Shown: piece by piece, positions 1 to 9,970 of the stretch | Numbering within the stretch: position 1 is the first letter of the stretch | Layout of the letters: each line of letters starts with the position of its first letter | Assembly: GCA_030068075.1 (NCBI GenBank) | Contig: CM057839.1 | Coordinates: forward strand, 17,649,167 to 17,713,166 | Reading direction: 5' to 3' | DNA length: 64,000 nucleotides | From: Paguma larvata | Taxonomy: Eukaryota > Chordata > Mammalia > Carnivora > Viverridae | Notes under the pieces: model-generated | Told to the model about the DNA's origin: nothing | The model's database searches: none | Seen by the model: only the letters and a program-made list of their open reading frames with translations | Position numbers and translations under genes: made by a program

Positions 1-559
1 AAAGAAACTTTGAATCCATGGGGATTGATCACATCTCCAGGGGGACAGCACCGCCCTTGAATCTGCCAAGTTGGGTAACCATTTACATTAACTTTGCCCA
101 CACAGCTGTTGACCAAAAAAGGTGTTGCCAGATGACTGAAACTTTCACAAAAGCAGTCGAAGTATAGAAACTGTCTGCACTACTACTTGGAAATAAATAT
201 AAGAAGTGAGGAAGAGAAGGCAAGGAGAACAGATTTATCCATCATTTCAGGTTTCGCCTGCACCACAGCCTCAGTGACCACTTTCCTATGTCCCTCTATG
301 CACACACACTCACATCAAAGTCTCCCCACAGAGAATGAATACAGACACTACAGTAATGCAACCTTCTAGGATAGCTAGGCACACAGTTTTTCTTGGGTAA
401 CTGATACATTTTTTTAATTTACAAGTTTATTACAAGTTATTTAATAATAACTTACAAATTACTTACAAAAAGTATTTGATAGCCCCTTACTATGCGCAAA
501 GCAATCTATAGGTTTTGTGCCTGTGTCTGGACTAGAGAAGAAATAGAACACACAATATC
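1..559. other. unannotated flank, no gene seen
   Basis: A+T-rich single-copy-looking DNA. The only open frame of note is about 60 codons on the + strand from 187. It resembles no protein I know and lacks any supporting signal. No repeat family was recognised here. Confidence 0.5.
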
Positions 560-888
560 TGCTATGGACTGAATGTGTACCTCTCAAATGCATGTATTAA
601 AACCTCAGGCCCAATGTATTACAAGCTAGGGCCTTTCAGAGGTGCTTAGGTAGATCCTTCTTGAGTGGGATTAGCACCTTTATAAAAAGGGCGTGACAGC
701 GCTCCTTTGGCTCATCACGCAATGTTACAATCAGAAAACCATTGTCTAGGAAGCAATCTCTCCCCAGACATCAAGCCTGCCGCTGCCATGAGCTTGAACT
801 TTCGCCCTTCGGAAATGTGACAAATAAATGCTTGTCATTTATATAAACCACATCATTTATATTATCATAGTCCAAAGAGATTAAAACA
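560..888 (+). mobile_element. MaLR-type LTR (MLT1/MST group), ERVL-MaLR
   Basis: The block opens with TG and the 'ctatggactgaatgtg' head typical of MaLR LTRs. It goes on with the 'gggattagcacctttataaaaa' stretch, a 'gccgctgccatgagc' stretch and an AATAAA signal at 823-828, and closes near the 'ccaaagagattaaaaca' end. Head, body and end are in the expected order on the + strand. No internal retroviral sequence follows, so it is a solo LTR. I could not see a clean 5-bp target duplication, so the ends may be a few bases off. It is old and diverged, with no coding content. Subfamily is not resolved by eye. Confidence 0.75.
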
Positions 889-2600
889 GTCGCTTTAATG
901 AACGTACCCAAAATTTATAACAATTTTAAATTATTAATAGTAATTAAGTTGTCCTGAAAATATTTATGAATTTTCAAAGGCCCAATTTATAAGTGAGAAT
1001 TCCTTAAATTACATTAGGTAAAGAGGTTTCCTTTATTGATTTATCCAAGTATTAAACAGGGAACTCACAGTATCGGTTCACACTGAAATCATTATCTAAA
1101 CAATTAGATCAGCTGGGGCCCAAGAAGGTAGCGGAAAAAGAGAATGTATTAGCCACCTAGAGTACCTACATTTCACCACGGTGGGAAAACAGTGTTTTCC
1201 AAACCATTGATGTTCATAAAAGTAATTTTCATGGACACTTAAATATTCTGTCACTATTGCAAATATAGTCTGAAGCCAAGTAGACTAATAAGATATTAAA
1301 AATAAAAAAAACCACCAAAAGCAAAGAACTAGATGAAAATGTATATACACACTGAAGTTTCTATAAAAATATGAGTCACTTGAGTTGAATGGTAAAATTT
1401 GTTTTTATTCCCAGAATATTTACATGTAAGCTTCTTCCTTAAAGTTTTAGGGAAGAGGGAAAAGAGAAACATACAGGGTAACACATTTTTTTGTGCAAGT
1501 CTGAATTTTTTTATCATAGATATGTAAGCTACTTACTGGTAAGAGGCATTATAGTTGATTGAATATCAAATATGGTTTTTTTTGTCATTAATAACTTTAT
1601 TCCTCACTCAGAATGGCAACATATAAAGAAAATAGTAATTGAGGTTTCAGGTGAGCTTGAAAAATCTGAGAATCACCAGGTCAAATTTACTCAGTTGGAA
1701 TCTTCCTTTGACTCTTCCAAATATATGACAACATATTTTGTAAAATCACTTTCTCCTTTTGCAAATTGAACCATATAATTGTGCTCTCAGTTTATACTGT
1801 TTTTCTGCTTTGTTTTGTGTGAAGTCTTTTGAGGATGCCTCGGTAAAGAGACGCTATTTCAAAGATGGCTCTAAACTTCTTGATCAAAGTTTGTCTCCGT
1901 TCAAATACAGAAGATTATAACAACATGCTCAGATCCATAAAATCTCTACAGCAGAAAGCGATGAGGAAAAAGTCTCACGCAAAGTGATATGCAGAATGTT
2001 ACAGCATTATTTTTGATTTACCAGATAATCCTGATAAGAGACCATACTACAACAAACTTTAACAAGGTGTCACCTTCTTGGTATTATTTTAAAAGTCCTG
2101 TTTCTATTATCAAGTCTCTTAATTTGGATCTTATCCTGCAGTCTGTGCTAATCTACAATGAAGACCAGAGAGCTCCTATCTCTCTAACTAAACTTGACTT
2201 TCAATCATTTATTATGCCAACCAGGCATGTAAAACATTTTATCTTTCCTCCAGAATGCAAACCTTTGTCTCCTGTTATGATGATATTAGGCATTAATATT
2301 CAGCAACCTGTTTACAGCTAATCGTCAGCTAGAATGTGGTTGTAGTTCTAAAATAACGTACTTCAGATCTCATCATCCACACCTATATGTGCTGTGTGGG
2401 GAAACTACCATAATCATTTTGAATCTAGCACTGGAGATACCAAGAGAAACTTTCAGCATTCTATACCACTAAGTATTTCAGGTTTATAAGTATAACCAAT
2501 ATGTTTTCCTTTTTTTTTTTAATTTTTAAATTACTGCCTGCATATATGCAAACATACTTTCATGTGTGTTCACTGTTGTATTTAAAGTATGTATAAAAAG
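889..2600. other. unannotated stretch, no gene seen
   Basis: A+T-rich DNA with scattered short frames, the longest about 110 codons on the + strand from 1989. That frame is not recognisable, has no low-A+T signature and no splice or promoter support. A poly(T) run lies at about 2510-2520. Nothing else could be identified. Confidence 0.5.
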
Positions 2601-2815
2601 GGGGCGCCTGGGTGGCTCAGTCGGTTGAACGTCTGACTTCGGCTCAGGTCATGATCTCGCGGTCTGTGAGTTCGAGCCCCTCATTGGGCTCTGTGCTGAC
2701 TGCTCAGAGCCTGGAGCCTGCTTCAGATTCTGTGTCTCCCACTCTCTCTGCCCTTCCCCTGTTCACGCTGTGCCTCTATGTCTCTCAAAGATAAATAAAC
2801 ATTAAAAAAAAAAAA
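2601..2815 (+). mobile_element. SINE, tRNA-derived CAN-SINE (feliform SINEC), near full length
   Basis: Starts with GGGGCGCCTGGGTGGCTCAG. The pol III A box (TGGCTCAGTCGG) is at 2613-2624 and the B box (GTTCGAGCCC) at 2670-2679. A CT-rich region ('ctctctgcccttcccc') follows, then 'aaagataaataaacatt' and an A tail to 2815. It is close to what I take to be the family consensus, so probably a fairly recent insertion. The 60-codon frame inside it is just SINE sequence, not a gene. Confidence 0.95.
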
Positions 2816-3129
2816 GTACAGTAATCTCCAGGCTGTACCTGACACTACTGAACCTTCTGATAGACCAGGGTTGCCATTTTAGTTCTTATGAATGGAAACC
2901 ACATCACATTAAAGTACACAAAATACAATAGCAGTGGGAGTTTATTAAAATCATACTCATTTTTATGGAATTTTTTGGCAAATTACTACTTTTTAAACAG
3001 TGAATCAGCAACTGCCAAATACTTTGAAGTGACATGAATTAGGGGATTTTTGTTTTCCAATACTCTGGCATAACCATCTGAATCTTGAAAATGAATTGTG
3101 AGTACATTTTATAAACAGAACATGGATGT

Positions 3130-3175
3130 TAGTAAAATAAAGGATTCATTTATTCATTTATTTATTTATTCTTAA
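3130..3175. repeat. degenerate (TTTA/TTCA)n low-complexity tract
   Basis: Repeats of 'atttattc' and 'atttattt' around 3140-3172 make a short T/A-rich tetranucleotide-like tract. It has no associated SINE or L1 tail that I can see. Confidence 0.6.
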
Positions 3176-3320
3176 GATCAGGAATCATGAATAAGAAATC
3201 ATTTTAATTTTAATAATGTTCAGTCTTCCTATCAGTTTAAAAACTGAGTTTAAAGGTATTTTATTACTGCATTAGATATTCAGTCATAATTGAACTTTTT
3301 TGGAATTTTGTTCTTTGGAA

Positions 3321-3362
3321 GATATATGTATATGCATGTGTATATATACATATATATTTATT
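3321..3362. repeat. AT/TG-rich microsatellite
   Basis: An interrupted run of ta, tg and ca dinucleotides ('gatatatgtatatgcatg' and following). Too imperfect to be a highly unstable locus. Confidence 0.65.
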
Positions 3363-3369
3363 AATTTAG

Positions 3370-3600
3370 AAAATAATTGAATGCCTAATGTGTGCCAGCC
3401 AACTCCTTTAAATATTTTTTCATTGTCTAGTCAGTTCAAGCTAATAGTTTTGCTCTATTTTACCAAAAATACACTTCATATGAAAAATACTAAGAACTTA
3501 ATGGTGACCCAGAAATAGTAACTAATGACGTTGGTATTGGCGCTCTGATATATCTGATTTCACAGATTTGTTCTTTTCACTACACAGCTTCCTTCAGAGC
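3370..3600 (+). mobile_element. MIR SINE, ancient
   Basis: The order 'gcctaatgtgtgccagcc', then 'gctctattttaccaa', then 'gtgacccagaaatagtaact', then 'cttttcactacacagct' follows the MIR consensus from core to 3' part (tgtgccagg, ccattttacag, gtcacacagctagtaag, cttttcactacacc). It is strongly diverged, as expected for a repeat that predates placental mammals. Confidence 0.65.
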
Positions 3601-4044
3601 CTGTTAAATTTATTAAGAGAGACAGTGGGTCTTAGGAAGTATAAAACTCAACTCTTTTCTTTTCCTAGTAAGTAAGAATCCTATGACAAGATCAAAATTC
3701 TGCTTTTCTGTAATTCAGTTTCTTGATATTTTGCCTTCTATCCTGACAGACCCAGAGCTGATCAAAGGCAGTACTGAGCTCTCTCTTTCTTAGTGTGAGA
3801 TGTAGATGCTTCCTGGTTAAGGACATGAATGTCCCCTGTTTAGAGAATGCTTGTGATAGTGTATTAAATACTTGTCTGATGTGGAGAAATTCATCAGAGA
3901 GTAAACTGAGTCCTCAAATCATTTTGTCCATGACGTAAATTGAGCATGAAACCCTATTTCTTCAAATATGAAAGGCATGTCCGAGTGGAGCCCATGAAAT
4001 TTGTTTTTATTAAAGATACCTCATTATACATTGAAATTTTTAAT

Positions 4045-4135
4045 AAATCTGCAAGCACTTACTGAATGCCTACTATGTGTACAGCATTGAATTTGGTCTA
4101 TAGAGAATTACACAGGTATATAGTCCCACTATTGA
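4045..4135 (-). mobile_element. L2 LINE 3' end, antisense
   Basis: 'cttactgaatgcctactatgtg' is the reverse complement of the conserved L2 3' end (cacatagtaggtgctcaataaa). The following bases ('acagcattgaattt...') fit the next part poorly, so only about 90 bases can be supported. Confidence 0.55.
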
Positions 4136-4277
4136 GACTGTATTAACCTCTTACAATATGTATGTGCTTCTATGTACTCTTGCACTTATAGGGGTGAATT
4201 TCAGTGATTTCTTTTAGTTTCTATCGAGATTAATTTCTCAAGAGATTAATTTCATGCTTTACTTTTAAAACTTCATA

Positions 4278-4500
4278 GGGGCACCAGGGTGGCTCAGTCA
4301 GTTAAGCATCCAGCTTCAGCTCAGGTCATGATCTCACAGTTCACGGGTGCAAGCCTGTGTTGGGCTCTGTGCTGATAGCTCAGAGCCTAGAGCCTGCTTC
4401 AGATTTTGTGTCTCCCTCTCTCTCTCTGCCCCTCCCCTGCTCACACACTGTCTTTTCCATCTCTCAAAAATGAATGAACTTCAACAAATAAAAAATTTAA
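4278..4500 (+). mobile_element. CAN-SINE (feliform), with target duplication
   Basis: Head 'ggggcaccagggtggctcag', B-box region 'gttcacgggtgcaagcc' (mutated), CT-rich stretch and an A-rich tail. It is flanked by near-identical target duplications: 'aaaacttcata' at 4267-4277 and 'aaaactttata' at 4501-4511. The mutated B box suggests an older copy than the one at 2601. Confidence 0.93.
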
Positions 4501-4511
4501 AAAACTTTATA

Positions 4512-4689
4512 AAAATACTGCCTTTACTTTGTGATACAATTGTTTATAGACATTCCATAAGTTTGATTTTTTTAATTTTTATTTTATGTTCAAAATTAAG
4601 GCACCTCTAGTGTTTGCTCACAACTTGCGAGCTTCTCTTTTCTTACCCTATTCATCATCTCTTGGTAACTTGGTTACTCATCTCTCTTC
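4512..4689. other. short unannotated gap
   Basis: No recognisable repeat. A 64-codon + strand frame starts at 4586 but runs into the MIR next door, which argues against a gene. Confidence 0.4.
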
Positions 4690-4850
4690 TAAGGTCATAT
4701 CTAAAGCTCGACCACTTACTATGTGTGTGACCTCATATAAGTTATTAAAGCTTTGTGTGCCTCAGTTTCCTCACTTTTAACAGAGGCCATGTATTAATTA
4801 TCTTTGATTTGCTAGTATTAGCTGATGTGTCATACATTAAATATATGTTA
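4690..4850 (-). mobile_element. MIR SINE, antisense
   Basis: 'gctcgaccacttactatg', 'gtgtgacctcatataagtt' and 'tgtgcctcagtttcctcact' are the reverse complement of the MIR core region in the right order and spacing. This is one of the clearest MIR copies in the window. Confidence 0.88.
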
Positions 4851-7427
4851 CATGAATAAATCCAATTATTGTTTGATCATAAAAAATGAAATTCAAAAAT
4901 AAAAATTAGATTACTTATAATCTCAGACTATTTTGGCTTTTATCCATGTTTACTATTGATTGTTGTTAGAACATATCATGGCACCTAAAACTATATCAAA
5001 GAAAATGAATAAAGAACACAGATTTTTCCAACCCATTCTAAAATGTCTGAAACACAAATCGATAGGACCATGTAAATTACAACAGAAAATATAATAAAGA
5101 AATCCAGTAACCAAATCAGAAAACAGCAATTATAAAAGCATAAAGAAGCATGAATTGTTCCTGAGTAATATTCTTCCCTCATCAAGAATATGATTTGTCT
5201 AATAATTCTATTTTAGATACCAGTCTTTCATCTTAGCATTATTTCAACTTATGTAAAAAGTCTTTACTTTTAACTTATCTTACATTTAAATGTAATTTAC
5301 TTAGAAATGCATCCATGTAAAAAGATGACAGTACCTAAACCAATGATAAATGTATCTATAAAGAGTTTGACATTGGAGTGCTATCAAGTCATTTTCATTT
5401 GTTAAAAGGCGAGCAGAATAACTTTCTCCAGAGATATCTTCCACAGACTTTTTTTTAGTAAGGTGATTGCTAATAATACCATTCTACACTGTACAAAAAA
5501 AGAAAATCATCAGTAACGTGCTATCAAGAGAACTCCTTCAAATTTAATTAGATACCAGGATTTATTATCAATGGGTCAAGGATTCAAGAAGAATGCTGGC
5601 TTAGATGTTTTTGTGGATCACTGATTTTAGAATCCACATTTAAAAAGATCTTCAAAACGGTCTTGTTTTCTTAAATCATGTTATGCTTCAAAATATTTAA
5701 AACAACTCCATGAAGTTCAGGCATTTGGGGCCTTAATTAATTTTCTGTCTATGGTCTTTCTAGTTGTTAATCAGATTTGGCATTTGCTTTATGTTTTGAT
5801 GAGAAGGTTGCAGTTTTGATTAGATAGAGATTTTAGACAAAAGTGTATTTTCCGTTATAAAGGGTCATTAAGAAATAAGGCATCCGGCAGGAGACAAGCT
5901 GGAACTCATTAGTTAGCTTAATAAAACACTTATGAGGAACATCATGTACTAAAAGAATGACTATATTTATATGGCCTTTTAAATAAACAAAGCAAAGCCA
6001 AAAGTTACAAGCAAAAATGACATAACATAGATTTATTGAAAGGTAAAAGTTGAACAGCTAGGAAAATCACCTTTATGTTATTAACTCATACATTGCCAAA
6101 ATGGGTTTTTCTTCAAAAGAGTCAAGTAGGGTCTTTAAAAAAATGTATTTAACCCTATATAATGTTTTACTTAAGAAACTGGTTAGTATTTTAAGATTTT
6201 AACTTTCCAAGTATGATATTTGAGTTGATAAGTAACTTAACTTTCTTAGATTGCTCAACCCAAAATTACATGCAACTCCATATGCTAACATGGCTTTGCA
6301 TTTCCTTTTTATCTTGGAAAAACTTATAGAGCCAAAGCAAAAGAAAGTGGTACTAAGTTTAATTCATAATTTACATCCTGCAGTCCTTTTTTTTTCCGGA
6401 TTTAAACTATGGGAGACTGTGTTGCAAAATAATAGGTAAATTGCCTTGAAATAAAACTGTTTATTAATGTGTGGTAATGATACTTAGAAAAATACATGGA
6501 GATTCAATGAGTAGATGGAATTACAGATGATAATTTTGACTAGAGACACGAGGCAATGATAAATAAAATATATAATGTTTGAGGTGTCAAAACACTAGCT
6601 CTCATAGCCTGCTGAAATACAAATGAAATTTTATATGATGTAAGAATTTTTAATTTCTTTTGAAAATTCTCACTGAATAAATGGTGATGGCGATGTTGAT
6701 ATACTGTGCTGCAAGTACAGGTGACATATAAATGTATGGAAATACCCAACACCAGGTAGGTAAAGCTGAAAAGGCCGGCTACTTTTGACATATTAAAAAA
6801 GTAGCTTCTTTTACTTAAGTGGATGATTACTGGAGTAAGCATAAAAATGTCAGCTCCTGGAAGCTAAGTTTTATGGGGAATATATTAAGTACATGCTGAT
6901 GTGCCAGACAATCTGTGCACATAATACAGATGGACCATACACTTAGGTATTAGAAGTATTTCATTATGGAGATTGAGGTGGGCAACCTTCATAAAATATG
7001 TATTTCCATCTTCGTTCCTATCTTCCTAACTAAATTCCTCTTTCAACTTCAAAGATACATTTTCGTGAGAGAAAAAATACTTTACCCTCAAATTGTACTA
7101 AACATCACAGGTGACAATCCTACTGCTTTTCCAAAACTATTCTTAGTGTAAACTATATTAAACTATACTTAATTCACTAATACTAATTCTGAAAGAGAGA
7201 ATGAGAAAATAACCCTAAATTAAAACTGTCATTTGCTCAAATGCAACAGATGATTTCTTTATTGGTCGTTTTAATCTACTGAAAGGAACTTGGGTGTTGA
7301 TACCAGTGCTCTGTCAGTCTCCACCACCCTCTCCACCAACTGAAAGAGAAAATGGAGATAATTCTGCAAATAATGTTTATATATAAATATGTAAGTCTTT
7401 AAATTTATGAGCTCTTTTTTAAAATGA
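4851..7427. other. unannotated 2.6 kb, no gene seen
   Basis: A+T-rich DNA. The longest frame is about 100 codons on the - strand (6540-6842), with no recognisable motif. 'gatgtgccagacaatctg' near 6898 may be a scrap of MIR or L2, but too little is left to call. Confidence 0.5.
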
Positions 7428-7662
7428 CCTTTTTAATGTTTTTCCATTTTTGAGAGAGAGAGAGAGAGAGACAGAGAGAGAGAGAATGAGTGGGGGAGGA
7501 GGCAGAAAGTGAGAGGGGCACAAAGGATCCAAAAGGACTCTGTGCTGACAGAACCAAGCTCTAAGCTCGGGGCTCAGATTCACACTTGAACCCACAAACG
7601 ACGAGATAGTGACCTGAGCCGAAGTCGGACACACTCAACCTACTAAGCCACGCAGGTGCTCT
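7428..7662 (-). mobile_element. CAN-SINE, antisense
   Basis: Reads on the - strand from a head at about 7662 ('agcacctgcgtggcttagta' as reverse complement) to a T-rich end ('tttttaatgtttttcc') at 7430. The (GA)n tract at 7455-7484 is the expanded CT-rich region of the SINE. The 71-codon antisense frame here is the SINE itself. Confidence 0.92.
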
Positions 7663-8447
7663 TCTTAAAGAAGTCTCTGTATCTTTTATCCATTCGACCA
7701 ACCAACCAACAAACACACACTGAAAACAGCCTTTGGACCAGTTGCTGCAGTTGTTCTTGCGGATGTGGAATGTGACAACATATATGAATCAAAACTGCTA
7801 AAGAATATCTACCCTCCCTTCAAAGACTTAAGAGTTTAGTGAGGAGTCACAAAAAATTATAGTACCTTGTGGTCATTTTCATTATTAAAATATATCTGCA
7901 ATTATATGGGAAGACATAACAGGCAATGGTTAACTTTAAAACAATAACTGATAGGAAAAATGATTAATGCCTGTCAGGATGGTATGGAGTCATGTATCCT
8001 AAACTAAACTGACAATATTCCTGTTCTATAGAGATTATCTTTTAAGACATGTGCTGCCAATTGTCAGGAATTTGGGGAGCCAGGGGTTCAACACACATTT
8101 AAAAAATTTTTAATTTTATTATTTTAATTTACAACCAAGTAATTTACGGTAAAATCAAACATAATAATCAAAACTCGCAACTTCCTATTTTACCATTTTA
8201 TAAATTTATTATATATGATCTACATATTTATATATATTTTATATATTTGCTATTTTATTTACTATTTATATTTTAAATACTTCCTATTTTAGTATTATTT
8301 ATGCTCTTGAGGTTATTTAAGTCTGTATGATAGAAATACTGTAAAAGTATAAATCTCCACATTCAGTGATGTCATGTTGGAGACTGGAAATAAGCTGTTA
8401 GTAGTGTTTACAACACAGAAATCAGAAACTAGCGCAATTCCAGTTTT

Positions 8448-8448
<1 letters not shown>
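7663..8448. other. unannotated, very A+T-rich stretch
   Basis: 8100-8300 is almost pure A/T with short TATAT and TTTTA runs. No gene or repeat family was recognised. Confidence 0.5.

Positions 8449-8486
<38 letters not shown>
8449..8486. repeat. (GT)19 microsatellite
   Basis: An uninterrupted GT dinucleotide run of about 38 bases. It also opens the antisense poly-Thr-His frame seen at 8313-8495, which is an artefact. A pure run this long is expected to vary in length between individuals. Confidence 0.97.
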
Positions 8487-8489
<3 letters not shown>

Positions 8490-8719
8490 ATGCAAGCCAA
8501 TTAAACATTTTCTAGCATACCACTAACAGCACCCAAGGCAAGACAATTGCTCACAATCATATTGGTAGCAAAATACAAACAGAAAATGTACAAAGTCAGT
8601 TGAATTCTATACTTACAAATTGCTTGAACATTTAAAAAAAAAAAATCATCACAATGAAATCTAAATCCTTCCATGGTAAGGTATGATTATATTGTAAATG
8701 TGAAAAGCTTCTATCAGGC

Positions 8720-9739
8720 AGATTATGTTGGGAGCCATTTTGGGCTCGCAGGTTGGAACACCTCCCTGTGTGGAAAAAGTGTTTGAAGCAAAGTTCCTGC
8801 CGGCCAAGATGGCGCCTAGTCTTACCTCCTTCTAAATAATGTTTCAGGCCTGGATTTCTTGAACTGTTCTCGTAGGCCCAAGGGATATAATGCTTTCTGT
8901 TTTTATGGCATATGGAAAAGGGGACCTGGAGTGTGATGTCTTGATGGATAATATCTGAATGAGAGTAACCTGGCCAGAAGTAACCTCAACGTTGCCTCTT
9001 GGGGATAGGTTACACAAATTGATCATACAGAATAGCAGTTATGAGTTGGATAGAAATTAGTAGACATTAGGCCCCAAGACTCCTTGAACCAAATTAGATT
9101 TTCCCTGCAGGTATCCCATTGTGTTAATCATCACCTAAGCCCCACCATAAAACCTCAAGGCACATCTCTGTAAAGCTTCTCTCAGTATTTGATTAACAGA
9201 CTGATAGGAGAGATTGTAAAGAGATTAGGACCTTCCCTGGAGGTTAGCCTAGCCCAAAAGTTAGAAGCACTGTTGATAGATAAGGTACAAACAGTAGCCA
9301 AACAAAAGTAGCTAAACATATCTTCACTGATCAACAGCAAATATTGAGCACCTCCTTGAGGTTAACATTTCACAAATCGTTTTTGTAATTCTCATCCCCA
9401 CGCTGTCTTATAATAAAAAGATAACAAAATACTCTTACAAAAACTACCATATGGTTAAAGATTATGGATAGAATGACTCCTAATCTACCTATAGATGATT
9501 AACATAGGTCTTGCAACAACAATGTATGTTGTTAAGAATGCCTTGTCACTGATTTAATGTCACTCACTGCCTTTAAATAAAAAAACTAAGACTAGCAGGT
9601 TAGAGATGACAGAATTGCCAGGGCTGCCTGCTTGGTTATCAGACTCCATCTCTCTCATGGCTCTCTCACTTCGTTTCGCCTGACTGTCCATCCTTCGTGG
9701 ACTCCTAGATTCGCCGGAACAAGGACCCCGGCAAGATTA
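8720..9739 (+). mobile_element. solo LTR of a class II (ERVK-like) endogenous retrovirus, with 6-bp target duplication
   Basis: The LTR runs from TG at 8726 to CA at 9733 (1008 bp), with the 6-base sequence 'agatta' directly repeated at 8720-8725 and 9734-9739. It starts 'tgttgggagccattttggg' and ends 'gaacaaggaccccggca'. A polyadenylation signal AATAAA lies at 9576-9581, and a U5-like C/T-rich stretch follows ('ctctctcacttcgtttcgcc'). No gag, pol, env, primer-binding site or second LTR adjoins it. It is therefore the product of recombination between two LTRs of a former provirus. A 6-bp duplication is typical of class II (betaretrovirus-like) elements; gamma-type elements usually leave 4 bp. 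The intact duplication suggests moderate age. It codes for nothing. Confidence 0.88.
8806..8814 (+). promoter_or_regulatory. YY1-like motif inside the LTR
   Basis: AAGATGGCG matches the core YY1 site and lies near the 5' (U3) end of the solo LTR. 'agccattttgg' at about 8732 resembles the reverse of the same motif. Binding is inferred from the motif alone. Confidence 0.45.
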
Positions 9740-9766
9740 GGCATTGATGATAAGAATATTTTCTTT

Positions 9767-9970
9767 GGGGCACCTGGGGGGCTTAGTCAGTTGAACCACT
9801 GACTCTTGATTTCAGCTCAGGTCATGATCTCATGGTTTTTGAGACTGAGCTCCACCTCAGGCTCAGCACTGAAGGCATGAAGCCTGCTTGAGATTCTTTC
9901 TCTCTCTCTGCCCCTCTCTACTCATACATGTGCCTACACACTCTCTTTCTCAAAATAAACTTAAAAAAGA
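9767..9970 (+). mobile_element. CAN-SINE, older copy, just 3' of the solo LTR
   Basis: Head 'ggggcacctggggggcttag', then 'gctcaggtcatgatctcatg', a CT-rich stretch and 'caaaataaacttaaaaaa'. The flanks 'aagaatattttct' and 'aagattttct' look like a decayed target duplication. It starts only about 30 bases after the LTR's right target duplication. Confidence 0.9.

Noticed and set aside
2613..2679. tRNA gene suggested by A and B boxes
   Set aside because: The boxes belong to the tRNA-derived head of a SINE. There is no cloverleaf or acceptor stem, and the same pattern recurs in the other SINE copies.
2612..2794. 60-codon + strand frame
   Set aside because: It lies wholly in a CAN-SINE. The same frame, with near-identical residues, recurs in the SINEs at 22120, 33628 and 43012 and on the other strand at 27862, so it is repeat sequence.
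8726..9733. Possible retroviral genes next to the LTR
   Set aside because: Only the LTR remains. The bases on both sides of the 6-bp duplication are ordinary DNA, then a SINE; no gag, pol or env similarity was seen.
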